Positions 11,539-22,533 of a DNA stretch of 64,000 nucleotides are shown in pieces (position 1 is the first letter of the stretch; each line of letters begins with the position of its first letter). Made by a program: the position numbers and the translations under genes. The notes beneath the pieces were generated by a model. It was not told where the DNA came from. It did not search any database and was given only the letters and a program-made list of their open reading frames with translations. Source of the stretch: Heloderma charlesbogerti (Eukaryota > Chordata > Lepidosauria > Squamata > Helodermatidae); contig JANEZZ010000522.1 in the NCBI GenBank assembly GCA_026122225.1, positions 1,116,001 through 1,180,000 of the forward strand, written 5' to 3'.

Positions 11539-12473
11539 TAGGGATGGCAGAAAATTTCTCCCCGAAACTTCGGGGGGGCCGAGCGCCAACGTGTTCGGCC
11601 CCCCAAACAAGTTTCGGGGAGAAATTCTCTGCCCCCCCACCCCCCGCACCCCCCCGGGACGAGACTTACCTTTGGCGAATGTCCCTCCCGGCGGCGGGTC
11701 CGGCCGGCGGTTCGTCGGGTCTTCGTCCGGGGCGGGAGCGGCAGCTGGTCTTTTGACCGGCTGCCGCCGCCGCCATTCCAATAAAAGAAAAAACAACAAC
11801 AACGCCCCCGTGATAGGCTACGTGACGATTAACGTAGCCTATCACGGCTAGATTTGCGAAGTCAGCCGTGATAGGCTACATAAATCGTCCCGTAGCCTAT
11901 CACGGGTGACTTTAAAAAAAAAAAAAAAGCGCGTACGGATAATGGCGGCCCCCATAGGGAGCTGCCATTCCTGTTCCTTATTTGGTCGCTGTAGTCTACG
12001 TAAAGATTACGTAGACTACGGCGAAAATAAGGGCAACGCTATTTGCGTTGCCCTTATTTTCGCCGCAGTCTACGTAAAGATTTACGTAGACTACAGCGAC
12101 CAAATAAGGAACGCGAATGGCGGCTCCCTATGGGGGCCGCCATTTGCGTACGCGCTTTTTTTTTTTTTTTTTAAGTCACCCGTGATAGGCTACGTGACGA
12201 TTTACATAGCCTATCACGGCTGACTTTGCAGATCTAGCCGTGATAGGCTACGTTAATCGTCACGTAGCCTATCACGGGGGCATTTTTTTTGTTGTTTTAA
12301 CTTTTAATTTCGCGGCCGGGCGAGGCGAGGCGCCTCCTCCCCGGCCTGAATTTCGGCCGGGCGAGGCGGGAAGCCTCCCCCCCCGGCCTGAACTTCGCGG
12401 GGGGAGCAGCGAAGCGCCTCCCCCCCACCGCGAAAAGCTGCGAGACCAGGTAAGTGACTTTCGTACACCCCTA
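11539..12473 (+). mobile_element. E2, palindrome-array hAT-like element
   Basis: A 935-bp element inserted in a SINE. The ends are TAGGGATGGCAG and GTACACCCCTA. A perfect 8-bp target duplication TTCAAACC lies at 11531-11538 and 12474-12481, and the SINE reads through once the element is removed. Near the left end are a GGGGCCGAGCGCCAACG hairpin and a GC-rich block. The centre is a palindrome of about 510 bp (11789-12299). The right part has imperfect GC repeats built on CGGCCTGAATTTCGGCCGGG. Outward splice donors are GTAAGT on the minus strand at 11664-11669 and on the plus strand at 12450-12455. There is no transposase. Confidence 0.9.
11789..12299. repeat. Giant near-perfect palindrome made of smaller hairpins
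   Basis: The left arm (11789-12043) and right arm (12044-12299) are reverse complements, including A-rich and T-rich spacers, GCGCGTACG, GGCGGCCCCCATAGGGAG and the 40-bp hairpins. Hairpins lie at 11808-11847, 11866-11905, 12180-12219 and 12238-12277. The loop GTGACGATTAAC of the first is exactly complementary to GTTAATCGTCAC of the last. Two TAGTCTACGTAAA hairpins flank the centre. This is a palindrome of palindromes. Confidence 0.9.
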
Positions 12474-12575
12474 TTCAAACCTTTGAGAGCCACTGCCAGT
12501 CAGTGTGGATAGTGCTGGGCTTAGATGGACCAATGTCTGACTTAGTAAAAGGCAGCTCCTATGTTCCTAGAGTCT
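12474..12575 (+). mobile_element. tRNA-derived SINE, 3' part (split by E2)
   Basis: It continues the SINE of 11433-11538 with CTTTGAGAGCCACTGCCAGT, then GGGCTTAGATGGACCAATGT and CAGCTCCTATGTTCCTAG. The first eight bases repeat the E2 target site. Confidence 0.8.
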
Positions 12576-13119
12576 AAAAGTGCAGGCAGCTGTGTTGATC
12601 CATATCAACGAACAAATTCCTGCAGTTTTCATCTTCAGCAGGAACAGGTCTTTTGTAACGCTAATGGGTCTTAGTTGCCCATTCAACACCGGGCATTCCT
12701 TGGGAATCCCATCATGCCAGCTAATGCTATTGGCATTGCGCTAGAGGTCCCTTACACCAGTGCAATGTAATTTGCATTAGCAGACTGACCTGTTAGGATG
12801 CTGCCCATGGTATTACAACAGGAATAGCACACAACTATATGTTGTTGCTGGGAAAATCCACCCCTCCACCCCTCAGAGACTGTGAGGATTGCTGCTAAGT
12901 TCTGAAGGAACAGGGAATTCTGAGGGATGGTGGTGGCAGATGACGTCATCATCCCTGCTAATCAAAACATCCTGGTCCCTCATCCCTGTGAGCCCTGTCT
13001 CCACTACACCATTCGTCTCCCTGCTCTTTTCTATACCCCACGATGGCAGTTCTTCAAGCCACTCTAATAGAAACCCTGCTTTACACATAAACATGCATTA
13101 AAACAAAATGGAGTGTCAT
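12576..13119. other. Unassigned intergenic sequence
   Basis: No gene or clear repeat is seen. It ends in AGTGTCAT (13112-13119), the left copy of the target duplication of the next element. Confidence 0.45.
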
Positions 13120-13376
13120 TAGGGATATCACGAGAGTCCGCGGGGTAGTGGAGTTCAATGGATTCCCCCTCGCCCACCTTCCTGGACCCTCCTCACCAGA
13201 CCATAGGGTGCTCGCAGACCCACTTGGCGAGCACCCTGCAGGTCCGTGAGTGCCTGGCAGCTGCCTGTCCTCCCTAGTGAGCCACCATTGTGCTCAACAG
13301 TGGCGGCTCAGGTGCTTCTGGGTAGGTAATGTTGCATACTTGGTGGCCGTAAAGGCCCCATTTACACAACATTACA

Positions 13377-13836
13377 CCATCATCATCATCTAATTTATAT
13401 AGCGCTTTTCCACAAAAAGTGCCAAAAGCAGCCAACAAAACAGCAGCACAACAACAAAAAAGCATACCAATATATCATTATAATAGGACCTCATTACAAT
13501 AATAAACAACTCATTTCACTGATGCCAACATAATAACATTTCAGATTAATTACAAAATAGGCAAAATCAAACATTGCAACACAGTATCAATTATTATCTT
13601 TCAGTAGTATGTAAACCAGACCCCAATAAACTAAATCTTTCCTATGCATAAGGCTTTAATAAATGCTACGAACTGCAACAGCTACTGTAGCCTACAGCAG
13701 ATCCTCCCATGCTCCACTCTCTCACGCTGGTGACATTCTCAAGGCTCCAACAGAGACAGGGGTGGTGGTGTTCAGTCTCTTCCCCTGTGGTCTGGATGTT
13801 TCTGCTGCTCCTGGAGGGCCTGTGGTGCAGCATTCA
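13377..13836 (-). mobile_element. CR1/L2-group LINE 3' fragment
   Basis: A (CAT)n tail at 13377-13391 is followed by TCTAATTTATATAGCGCTTT, a 3'-end phrase in reverse orientation, then an A-rich 3' UTR. The region 13660-13836 is probably eroded C-terminal coding sequence, but no clear motif survives. Confidence 0.55.
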
Positions 13837-14063
13837 CATCTGTAATGTTGTGTAAAGGGGGCCTTTACGGCTGCCAAGTATACAGTATTACCTACCTAGA
13901 AGCACCCGAGTCAGCATTGTTGTGCATAATGGCGGCTCACTAGGGAGGACAGGCAGCCCTGTGGCTTTGTCGGGCACTCACTGGGCTGTGGCAAAGCTCA
14001 TGTGGTGCTGCGAGCGAGGGCGGGCAGCAGCTCAGTGAGCACCTGACAAAGCTGGGCACCGGT

Positions 14064-14922
14064 GAGTTTATTTATGTATTTATTTGCAATATTTATATAC
14101 CACTCCATATCTGGAACAGATTTCGGAGTGGTGAACACAAAAGATAAAACCGTAAGAGCATAAAAAGATTAAAACACCGCATTAAAATTACACTTGTTTA
14201 AAAACCAATGCCAATAAAAACTGTAACTGGTCAATAAAGGAATGTCTCCTGGGCTGCAACAGTGCTGTTTCTTGGAGGCTCCGGAAACAGTGCAGTGTCA
14301 GTGCCTGCCTGACATCCAGAGGTAGAGAATTACAAAGAAAGAGGGCCACCACGCTGAATGCTCTTCTCCTGGTGGACTCCAACTGGGCCATAGGTCCATG
14401 TGGAACCACCAGGAGCAAGCCCTCCGATGATCTCAGTGACCGGGCAGGTTGGCAAGGGAGAAGGAGCTCTCTCAGGTATCCTGATCCTGAGTTGTTTAGG
14501 GCTTTGTACATGAGTACTAAAACCTTAAACCTGGCCCGGTAGCAAATAGGCAGCCAGTGCAGTTCTCTCAGCAAAGGAGTTACATGTTGGAAAGGGGCAG
14601 CTCCCGACAACAGCCAAGCTGCTGCGTTCTCCACTAGCTCCAGCTTCTGGACCAGTCTTAAGGGCTGCCCCACATAGAGCACGTCACAGTAATCCAGCCT
14701 TGAGGTTACTAGCGCCTGTACCACTGTGGCCAAGCTCTCCCTGTTCAGGAGTGGCTGTAGTTGGAGAACCAGCCAAAGCTGTTACAAGGCATTCCAAGCT
14801 GCCATGGCCACTTGGGCCTCCAGCAACAGTGATGGATCTAGGAGTACCCTCAAACTATGGATCTGATGTTTCAAAGGGAGTGCAACCCCATCCAGAAGAG
14901 GTGACGAGCCTATCTCCCAGAG
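14064..14922 (-). mobile_element. CR1/L2-group LINE, 5'-truncated 3' end
   Basis: The 3' tail is TTTATTTATGTATTTATTTG at 14067-14086. The minus-strand frame 14188-14733 (181 codons) shows VTSRLDYCDVLYVGQPLRLV, LRELHWLPICYRA, VLVLMYKALNNSGSGYL and RRRAFSVVALFLCNSLPL. This is the domain after the reverse transcriptase, and it aligns by eye with 30380-31050. The catalytic part was not copied. The 5' limit is about ten bases from the right end of the surrounding hAT-like element. Confidence 0.85.
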
Positions 14923-14944
14923 TTCATCCATCCCTAAGTGTCAT

Positions 14945-16850
14945 GGGTTTCCACTGGATACTGCGGTGACATTTGCAGTGGCCAATAACACAATTCCTCA
15001 CCTTCCCAGCATTATTTTGTGATCTCTTCATAGCGGCTGTATGCTCTTCTGTTACACTACGCAAGCATGAGAACACTCATGTAGGCCTCCACAAGCTTCT
15101 CCCCTGCAGCAGTAGGCCACCATGGCATGAATCTTCTGCTTTACCTTATGAATGGGTACCATCAATGGCAGATGTCCCACTCTGCCCCCCAACGCCCTCC
15201 TCCCAAATCACAATGAGAGAGGTGAGCCATTCCCGCGCTTCATCTGACTAGTTGTTTTCCTTACCTGAACAGGTGTGTCTGTGACTCACCTGGCCAAAAG
15301 AGAAAACTGTGGCCATATGGATAGACCCCACTCAGCAACAGATCTATACATCCCAGCTGAGTGTTTTGGGCTTCACGAATTATTACAACTTATGGGTTGT
15401 GGTCCCTGAAGCACCTCTCAAACCTGACAATATCTCAAACAGTATTACAGAATTACAAAATTCTGCAGTGATAAAACAAGCAAGACACATCACCATATAC
15501 AATACAATTGAGATAATTAAAAGCACAATAGAAACAACGGCTAGTGTCTTCTTTTAAAAATTAAAGTTACATTTCTTATTCTACCCAAGCAACAAAACAG
15601 TTATTATTGAGATCTTATATTTACCTATGTGGCAGGCATGGTTGGCAGAGCGCAGGTGTTCATGTTTGGTAGGCTTCTCATTCTCCCAGGATCTCTCTGC
15701 TCAACCAAGCCAAAATCTTACTATTTATAATGTTCTACCCAACATTAGCTCTAGTTCCTTATCTTAATCAAACATTTCTGCAGCTGGACTTAACCAGGAG
15801 CTTCAGTTCAGACTCAGTCATAGCTCCTGCCCATAACTTCAGGACGGCTGCTCCCTAATGCAGCCAGGCTTACATCTAACTTCAGAAACACCCTTGCAAA
15901 GGTCCATCCCCTGATGAAATAAAGAGCTTTTTACACCCAGAAATGAACCCAACCACCTGCAGCAAGCCCCCTTGTCCCAGTTCCAAGAACACATTTTGCA
16001 CTTAAAGCTAGCTCATAGCATATACAGAAGTAATCACTTTGCACATACAGTTAACACCCACAGATTAAATAACACTCCTGTGAAATACAATGAATTCTTA
16101 TCAACAACACACGTCGCAGTCCTACTTTGTGACAACAAGACCTGCTGACCACCATCATCTCACTTCTGTCTGATTCATCTTCAGTTAGCTCACCCGTATC
16201 CAATCACTACCATGGCCAGATACTGTGTAAGTCCCAAGATGGCAGCATCTGTGTTAGTTGGAAGTACTTACATTTTTCATCAGTGGGGCTAACAGCAAGA
16301 TGGTTCCACCATGAAAACAGCACAAGGTGAGCGTTAAATGCCCTCTCCCTGGAACCATTGCATCATTCACATCATGGCTGCTTTTTTAAAAAAAATCAAA
16401 ACATGGAGAGATGTGATCAAATAGTTTGGCTCTGAAACAGTATTGAACAAAAATTGTTTGGAATCGTTTTCACATAAGCCCCATTCATGCAACTACATCT
16501 ATGGAGGGGCTTTGAAGGGTGAAACCCAGTGGCCTCAGCTCAGTCTCCATGTGTCATCTGGAAGGTCAGAACAGAACCCATGTGCTTACAATGGGCTGGT
16601 TCACATGTCATGATAAGCCACCCTGAAAATAAGCCATTGTAGGTTGATTGTTCATTCGATAACCCACATTACTCCTGACAGATGATCAGGCGTTTTGTGG
16701 CTTGTTGTTGCTTGCTTCCCCCTTAGTCCTCCTGCCCACTCCCAGCACAGATCCCATGGCTCTTTGCGGCACAACCTCAGCAGCCTACTCCACTACTCCA
16801 CAAATAAGCACAAATGCGCTTATCAGCAGAGTAGAGTTTATTTTGTAGAT
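14945..16850. other. Unassigned intergenic sequence
   Basis: No gene is supported. A stretch at 15628-16137 begins TGTGGCAGG, has AATAAA at 15919-15924 and ends GTGACAACA, which could be a worn LTR, but no target duplication is visible. The rest shows no motif I recognise. Confidence 0.35.
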
Positions 16851-16975
16851 TTGTTTTCACCTTCAGGGAGATTTGTGCATATTTAACATTATTTTTTCAC
16901 CCTTGGGGATATTTGTGAAAAGTTAACTTTATTTCAGCTACAGGGAGATTTCTGCACATTTAACATTATTTCTTT
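16851..16975 (+). repeat. AT-rich repeat, left part (split by 16976-19235)
   Basis: It is built of units such as CTTCAGGGAGATTTGTGCAT, ATTTAACATTATTTTTTCAC and CTACAGGGAGATTTCTGCAC. The same units resume at 19244-19495, so this is one repeat interrupted by an insertion. Confidence 0.6.
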
Positions 16976-17319
16976 TAGGGCTGTGCATTGCTTCAGTTCT
17001 GGATCCAAATTCCAAACCAAAGCAGGATGATTCGGACCAAATTGGTCCGAAGAGGGTCCGATCCATGCAAATCGCTTCGCAGTGATCTGGACGACTCTGA
17101 AGCCCAGACAGCCTGTCTGGCAAACATAAGAATTTGCTAAAAATTAGGGAGCGGGAGAGGAGGAGTTGGGGGCGGGGACCTGAGCCTTGACAAGTGACAT
17201 CTCTAGGTGCCAATACAGCTGAACTTTTAACCTAGCAGTCTCCAATCACAGTGGTGGAGGACGGGTTGTATATAACAGGAGGTTCTGCTTTCCTTTCCCA
17301 GTGTGAGAGTCGTGTGCAG

Positions 17320-17851
17320 AATGTGGCGGCTCACCTGATTAAAGGCAGCTGCCAGCGCCACTCTGGTGCTGAAGGAGTTGCACTGGTTACCAGTTGTTTT
17401 CCGGGCCAAATTCAAGGTGTTGGTTTTGACCTTTAAAACCCTATGCGGTTCCAGCCCAGCCTATCTCAAGGAGTGCCTCCAGCAACACCAGACAGGCTGC
17501 TTAACAAGATCAGCCTTGGATGGCCTTTTCTCTGTCCCATCAGCCAGGACAGCTGGGCTGGTGAGGACGAGGGAGAGGGCCTTCTCTGTGGTAGCCCCCA
17601 CTCTGTTGAACTCCCTCCCTAGGGAACTCTGCCATGCTCCCTCTTTAATGAGCTTCCGCCACGCACTGAAAACTTGATTATCCAGGCAGGCATTTGAGGT
17701 GTGTTAGAATATTTTAAAATAATGTTTACTTTTAATGCATAATTTTACTGTTTTAAATTGTACAGTTGTAAATCGCCCAGAGTGGCCAGGTGACCGGCCA
17801 GAGGGGGGATTAAGAAATTTAATTAATAAATAAAATAAATAAAAAGAGTTG
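17320..17851 (+). mobile_element. CR1/L2-group LINE 3' end
   Basis: Plus-strand translation shows VQNVAAHLI, LKELHWLPVVFRAKF, VLVLTFKTLCGSSPAYL and RERAFSVVAPTLLNSLPREL (17366-17677). The 3' UTR has ATCGCCCAGAGTGGCCAGG and ends in (AATAAATA)n at about 17825-17851. It is 5'-truncated, with no RT core. Confidence 0.85.
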
Positions 17852-17971
17852 GTAGAAGGAGGAGAGTTCTTTATTATTAGATTGTGCTGATGCAGCAGGT
17901 CCAAGTACCTCCCCAGCCCTACTCAGTTCCATTTCTTAGTCTTCCCTTTCCCTTAAATCCTTCTTCTAGAT

Positions 17972-17972
<1 letters not shown>

Positions 17973-18036
<64 letters not shown>
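17973..18036. repeat. (ATCT)n / GATA-type microsatellite
   Basis: About 15 uninterrupted ATCT units. A (CA)n run follows at 18047-18074. Confidence 0.97.
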
Positions 18037-18037
<1 letters not shown>

Positions 18038-19243
18038 ATCTATTTACACACACGCGCACACACACACACACACACTTTTTCTTCTAGTTCGTAGACTTCA
18101 GTTTGTTTCCTTGCTTTGTTTACTGCTTGTTCTTTGCCCTCCCCCCCTTGCTCTTCTCAGTTACTATTCTTACCCATCCCATTTTTCAGCTCTTCATCTA
18201 TATTCATATATATATAAAAAAATACAACCCCCCCCCCGCACCTTTTCTCTTCTGTTAGGCATTAGACAGGTAGTTAGTGTTAGTGTTATTTCCCTTCCCC
18301 AGACCCCTCAGCTTGTGTAGGTAGTTTTTTCTTTATGTATCTGCTTTTCTTTTGGTCTTGTGTGTGTGTGCGTGCCTGAGTGTGCACGTGTGGTGTGTGA
18401 GTGCAGCATACACATTATTGCGCACAAGCAAACAGGATGTGGCTGAAGCAGTACATACACAGTCCAGTATATACTGTGGGGCAAAGCACTACATACAATA
18501 CACATATTTTTCTTCCCTCAGTGAGAAGAGCTGCAGTTCATCCAGTGAAGCTAAACAGTGGCAGATTCAGGACAAACAAAAGGAAAGTACGAGGGGAGAG
18601 CTATTTTGCACTTTTAAAAAACCTACAGCAGAGATTAGAGATAGTGAGCTCCTAAATGTCACCTTAAACACCTTCTGATTAGGATCCCTAATCCCTTGTG
18701 TGACTTCACAAGTTTTTTTTTTTACCTTTTGTTTTAGGTTTTGAGAAAAGGAAACTTTATGCATGGCTAGCACAAAAGCCACTAGACCTAACTGTCTGAA
18801 ATTTGGCAGATTCAGTGACCTCCATAGGGGCTGCCAAGTCCCCAAATTCCATGCACTTATGTGGAAACACACAAAAAATATAGCTCTTTGGTTTGACAGA
18901 TTTTCTTGAAAAAAGCAAATTTTACCTGTGGCTGGCACAAAAGCCACTTGACCCAACTGTCTGAAACTTGGCAGGTTCAGTCACCTTCATAGGGGCTGCC
19001 AGATCTCCAAATTTCATGTATTTATCATAAAAACTAAAAAAAAAGTTATGGCTGTTTCTGTTTTCCAATGAGGTAATGGGAAAATGTAAAATCAGAATAA
19101 TTCAGATTTCCAAATCTTGCTTTGGATCTGGAGTCCGGTCAGACTGGGTCCGAATTGGTCCGAAGCAGATCAGGGCCAAATCCGAAGCTCCAAATTGGCC
19201 TCTGAAGCAGGTTGGGGTGTCCATGCACAGCCCCATTTTTTTT

Positions 19244-19495
19244 TACCTTCAGGGAGATTTGTGCAAATTCACTAAAGTGGAGTAGTTATTGCTAATGAGT
19301 GCAGTAATTACTGCGAATTTGTGCAAATATTCCTGAAAGGTTAAAAAAAGTTAAATTTGTTGAAATCTCCACACAGGTGCAAAAAATTACTTTATATATG
19401 CGCAAATATCCCTGAAGGTGAAAAAATAACATTAAATATATGGAAATCTCCCTGATGTTTGAAAAAATGTTAAATACATGCAAATCCCCCCACCC
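19244..19495 (+). repeat. AT-rich repeat, right part
   Basis: Continuation of 16851-16975, with units ACCTTCAGGGAGATTTGTGC, GTGCAAATATTCCTGAA and GGAAATCTCCCTGATG in alternating orientation. Confidence 0.55.
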
Positions 19496-20720
19496 CCGAG
19501 GCGGGGAAAATGTTTCACTATCTAGGAGGCAACAATGTATTGGAGGAGGGTTGGATGGTGAGGGAGGATGGCAGTGGGAGCTGGCACTATTGAGATTGCA
19601 AGGAACAACTGGATTTTTCACTGCTCTAGCTGGGTGGTGCTGTACACCTTTCTGACAAGCCATGTATAAGCCACTCTGCTGGGTTTGCATGTCACGACAA
19701 TCCACTCTGAAAACACGCCACCCTGAACAGTCCAACAATAAGCTATTGGTTCTCAGGGTAGCTTGTGCATGGTTAACAAACCACTTTGAAGAAACTGTGC
19801 TGGGTATGGATATCATGACAAGCCACACTGAAACAAACAAGAGTGACAACCCACCATGAGTTGTCGTGTCATGTGAACCAGGTCAATGTATGCATGTAGA
19901 ATGGCTCACTCCACACAACTGGGAACTCTTCAGAATGTGGAGTCCCCAACCAGGTGAAAAGAATATCTAAATGTGAACGGAAGGAGAAGGGAGGAGTGGC
20001 TTATCCACATTTTTCTAGGAGCCGATTTTGGTCCTGGCGGGGCTCCATGAGGGTATGCATCGCCCCATTTTAAGTCACTTCACACAACATACTTCCTGGG
20101 TGTGTGTGTGAAGTGAACGTCATCTGAGTGGCAGGGACTGCTCTACCACTGAGAGAGGCTCCCCCCCCCAGGCTCTCCCCACCTTTCTCCGTAACAGAGA
20201 GAAGTACTTACTTCCAATGTGTGCAGACAAGCCTCTAAAGGAGCCCCAAGCTTCCTAAAGCATTGCTGCGTTTGATCACTGTAATGGGGGGGGGGAGTAA
20301 TTACTTCCTATGTGTGCATTTGGCAGACAAGCCTCATTGCACACAATGGGTGTTACTTCTGAGTATACACTAATTGGTTTGTGCTGGAAAATAGACAGGA
20401 AACACCTCTTGACTGGGGTCACGGTGAAAGGCACACCCATGGGCAGGGCTAGCATACCTGAGGTAAATGCGGGGGTTGGGGCACACAACAGATATACCAG
20501 GGAGAACCCAACTTGAGGAAAAGAATCAGACTTTAAGCAGTTCCCGGAAATCTGGTTTTTCCCTGATAAGCTCTAGGGTGGCTGCTGGATGGACACGACA
20601 TCATGTATCCCGAATGACCTCAACATGTAGCCAGCGCAGACTAAATTGCTGGTGGAGACAGCCCCCTGGTTTAAAAGGCATAGGCATGATGGGCACCAAT
20701 ACTACAGACCAGATGAACTA
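19496..20720. other. Unassigned intergenic sequence
   Basis: No gene is seen. Short C-rich (20161-20169) and G-rich (20286-20295) runs are present, and scraps of the AAGTAACTCCCATTG repeat near 20335. Confidence 0.4.
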
Positions 20721-21102
20721 TTAAGGGCACAATCCTATTCAGATAGGCGGCCGCCTCCGAACTCGGAGGCAATTGCCTATCCAATGCAGGGCAGGAGAAG
20801 CACAGAGGGGATCGTTCCCTCCGCGCCTCTCCTGCCCTGCATTTTCTAGCTGTGGGAGGGCTGGGCAGGGGAGGAGGCTGCTGTATGACACATTGGATGT
20901 GTTGTACAGGCATTTCCGCCCTCCCCGCCCCGGAACGCCCCTTTTCGGCCGCTTTGCACTCCTCCAAGGCAGTGCAGAAGTGGGGGGTGGTAGGTTCTCT
21001 GGGAACTGACCCCAGAGTCTGCACTCCAAGGTCGGTTCCCGGAAAACCTGATATCCTATGGCCATCTAGCTGCTGTCTAGCGGCCATAGGATTGCTCCCT
21101 AA
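20721..21102. mobile_element. Foldback element, TTAAGGGCACAATCCTA family
   Basis: It starts TTAAGGGCACAATCCTATTC and ends ATAGGATTGCTCCCTAA. Inner inverted pairs are GGCCGCCTCCGAACTCGGAGG near 20749 and the GCAGGGCAGGAG arms at 20785 and 20830. It shares the CACATTGGATGTGT palindrome and the GGTTCCCxGAAAAC block with 3762-4230. There is no coding capacity and no clear target duplication. Confidence 0.65.
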
Positions 21103-21483
21103 ACAAGTTAATTTATTAAAGGAGTATTTTACACATAAGGGAATACTAATATTTACTTTGGGGTTTTCAAAAGACTGCTTAGTGACAGTTCTTAAGGACT
21201 CAAGATACACTGTTGCTGCTACAAGCCTCTTATTGACTTCTTTTACCTCAGGCCAAATTCCCAAACCTCCATCCTGGCCAAATACACTCATAATCAGGTC
21301 CAGTTCTTGGATACAGTCTTCCTCTGATTCCCAAAGTTCTTCCTGTTGTACTTCTGGCTGCTTGGACAGTTTATCTGGGTTTTTACTGCCTGCTTGTGTA
21401 ACCTTCTTCTGGCAAGATCTTAGGGCAGCCTCCTGGCATAACATAACCACATGCTCCTTACTCCTGATCTTCACCAGCCACAT
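21103..21483 (-). pseudogene. Unrecognised ORF, possibly a retroelement or host-gene remnant
   Basis: The minus-strand frame is open from 21483 into the foldback. The unique part includes MWLVKIRSKEHVVMLC, a Lys/Glu-rich middle (KLSKQPEVQQEEL, ESEEDCIQELDLIMSVFGQD) and PEVKEVNKRLVAATVYLESL. It looks like a charged, helical protein. I do not recognise a family. Gag of an LTR element or part of a DNA transposon are both possible. The reading frame runs out into the repeat, so it is truncated. Upstream (21484-21830) I see no further coding sequence. Confidence 0.3.
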
Positions 21484-21920
21484 ATGGTTATCCCACAGAG
21501 AAGGAATAGCTTGATATTCAAGCCTTAGCTATTCACTTTCTCCTCAGCTTTCTCCTAGTCCTTCTATAACACCACACACCACAGACCTTCTCCCTCACTC
21601 TACCAACCGACTAATTTACTTAACTGTCAACTGCCAACTCTTTAACTGCCATTTCCCAACTGCTTTTTTCCACCTAGCTGGAATCCCCAGCCAATCAGAA
21701 TTTAATTTACCTGATCAAGGTCTCACCTAACAATATTCAAAGCGATTATCTCTCGCCCCCATTTCAGAATGTCACTAAGCAACTACTACACAGGGCTTTA
21801 ACAGTAACAAAGCAAGCCTCGGGCCTACTCAGATATGTTATTGCCTCTCAGAGGCCACACAAAGTAAACATTACAGAAGAACAAATTATATACATGGGAT
21901 TTCTTCACACTTGTGTAAGC
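21484..21920. other. Unassigned sequence between the ORF and E3
   Basis: It contains CCAGCCAATCAGAATTTAAT near 21690, a reverse CCAAT-like element (CTGATTGGCTGG on the minus strand). This could belong to a promoter upstream of the minus-strand ORF. That is only suggestive. Confidence 0.3.
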
Positions 21921-21928
21921 CACCAAAG

Positions 21929-22533
21929 TAGGGATGCCGGAGAATTTCTCCACGAATCTTTGGGAGGCCGAACGCCAATGCATTCGGCCCCCCGAAATTG
22001 GTGGGGAAATTCTCCGCCGCCCCCCCCCCAGGATGGGACTTACCATGGCCGAATGTCCCTCTCGGCGGTGGGTCCCGGTGGCGGTTCGGCGGCGGTTCGT
22101 GGGGGGCGGGGGCAGCGGCCGGTCTCCCGACCGGCTGCTGCCGCCGCCAACATTGCAAAAAAAAAAAGTAAAGTAAAAAAAAAAACCACACACCCGTGAT
22201 AGGCTACGTAACAATTTACATAGCCTATCATGGCTAGATTTCCAAAGTCCCGTACGTAGCCTATCGTTATCGTTACGTAGCCTATCACGGGTGTGTGTGT
22301 GTGTGCGTGTGTGTGTTTTACTTTTTTTTTCGCAGCTGGGTAGTCGGGGCGCTCCTACCCGGCCTGAATTTCGCCAGCGAGGGATGGGGCGCCTCCCCCC
22401 CGGCCTGAATTTCAGCCGGGCGAGGCGAGGCACCTCCCTCCCCTCGCCTGAACTTCGGGGGGAGAACCGAAGTGCCTCCCCCCTACCGCGAAGCAAGCTT
22501 CGAGAACAGGTAAGGGACTTTCGTCCATCCCTA
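21929..22533 (+). mobile_element. E3, palindrome-array hAT-like element
   Basis: A 605-bp element with ends TAGGGATGCCGGAG and CTTTCGTCCATCCCTA. A perfect 8-bp target duplication CACCAAAG lies at 21921-21928 and 22534-22541. The left part has the GGCCGAACGCCAATGCATT hairpin. A CGGCGG-rich block follows, then a shortened hairpin pair at 22195-22290 in which the outer CACCCGTGATAGGC and its complement remain. The right part has GC repeats with GGCCTGAATTTC. Outward donors are GTAAGT on the minus strand at 22038-22043 and GTAAGG on the plus strand at 22510-22515. Confidence 0.9.

Larger units (their letters stand above)
13120..14936. mobile_element. hAT-like foldback element with two nested LINE fragments
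   Basis: The ends are TAGGGATATC and CATCCATCCCTA, flanked by a perfect 8-bp duplication AGTGTCAT (13112-13119 and 14937-14944). The region 13200-13378 and the region 13840-14040 are inverted copies: GAGCCACCATTGTGCTCAAC versus TTGTGCATAATGGCGGCTCA, and GTAAAGGCCCC versus GGGGGCCTTTAC. Between the arms is one LINE fragment (13377-13836). A second LINE fragment (14064-14922) lies between the right arm and the right end, and the outer part of the right arm appears lost. No transposase is present. Confidence 0.75.
16976..19235. mobile_element. Composite insertion with TAGGGCTGTGCA / TGCACAGCCCCA ends
   Basis: The left end is TAGGGCTGTGCATTG and the right end is CCATGCACAGCCCCA, a worn inverted repeat. 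The flanking octamers are ATTTCTTT and TTTTTTTT (6 of 8, weak because T-rich), but the outer repeat resumes on both sides. The interior is mixed: a CGGACCAAATTGGTCCG palindrome near 17033, a LINE piece (17320-17851), a GATA-type microsatellite, and from 18700 a repeat shared with 25870-26625. It may be two insertions. Confidence 0.5.

Noticed and set aside
15628..16137. Possible solo LTR (TGTGGCAGG start, AATAAA at 15919, GTGACAACA end)
   Set aside because: The end repeats are weak and no target duplication is present.
20852..21514. 220-codon plus-strand open frame
   Set aside because: It spans the foldback element and the antisense of the minus-strand ORF, with no protein motif.
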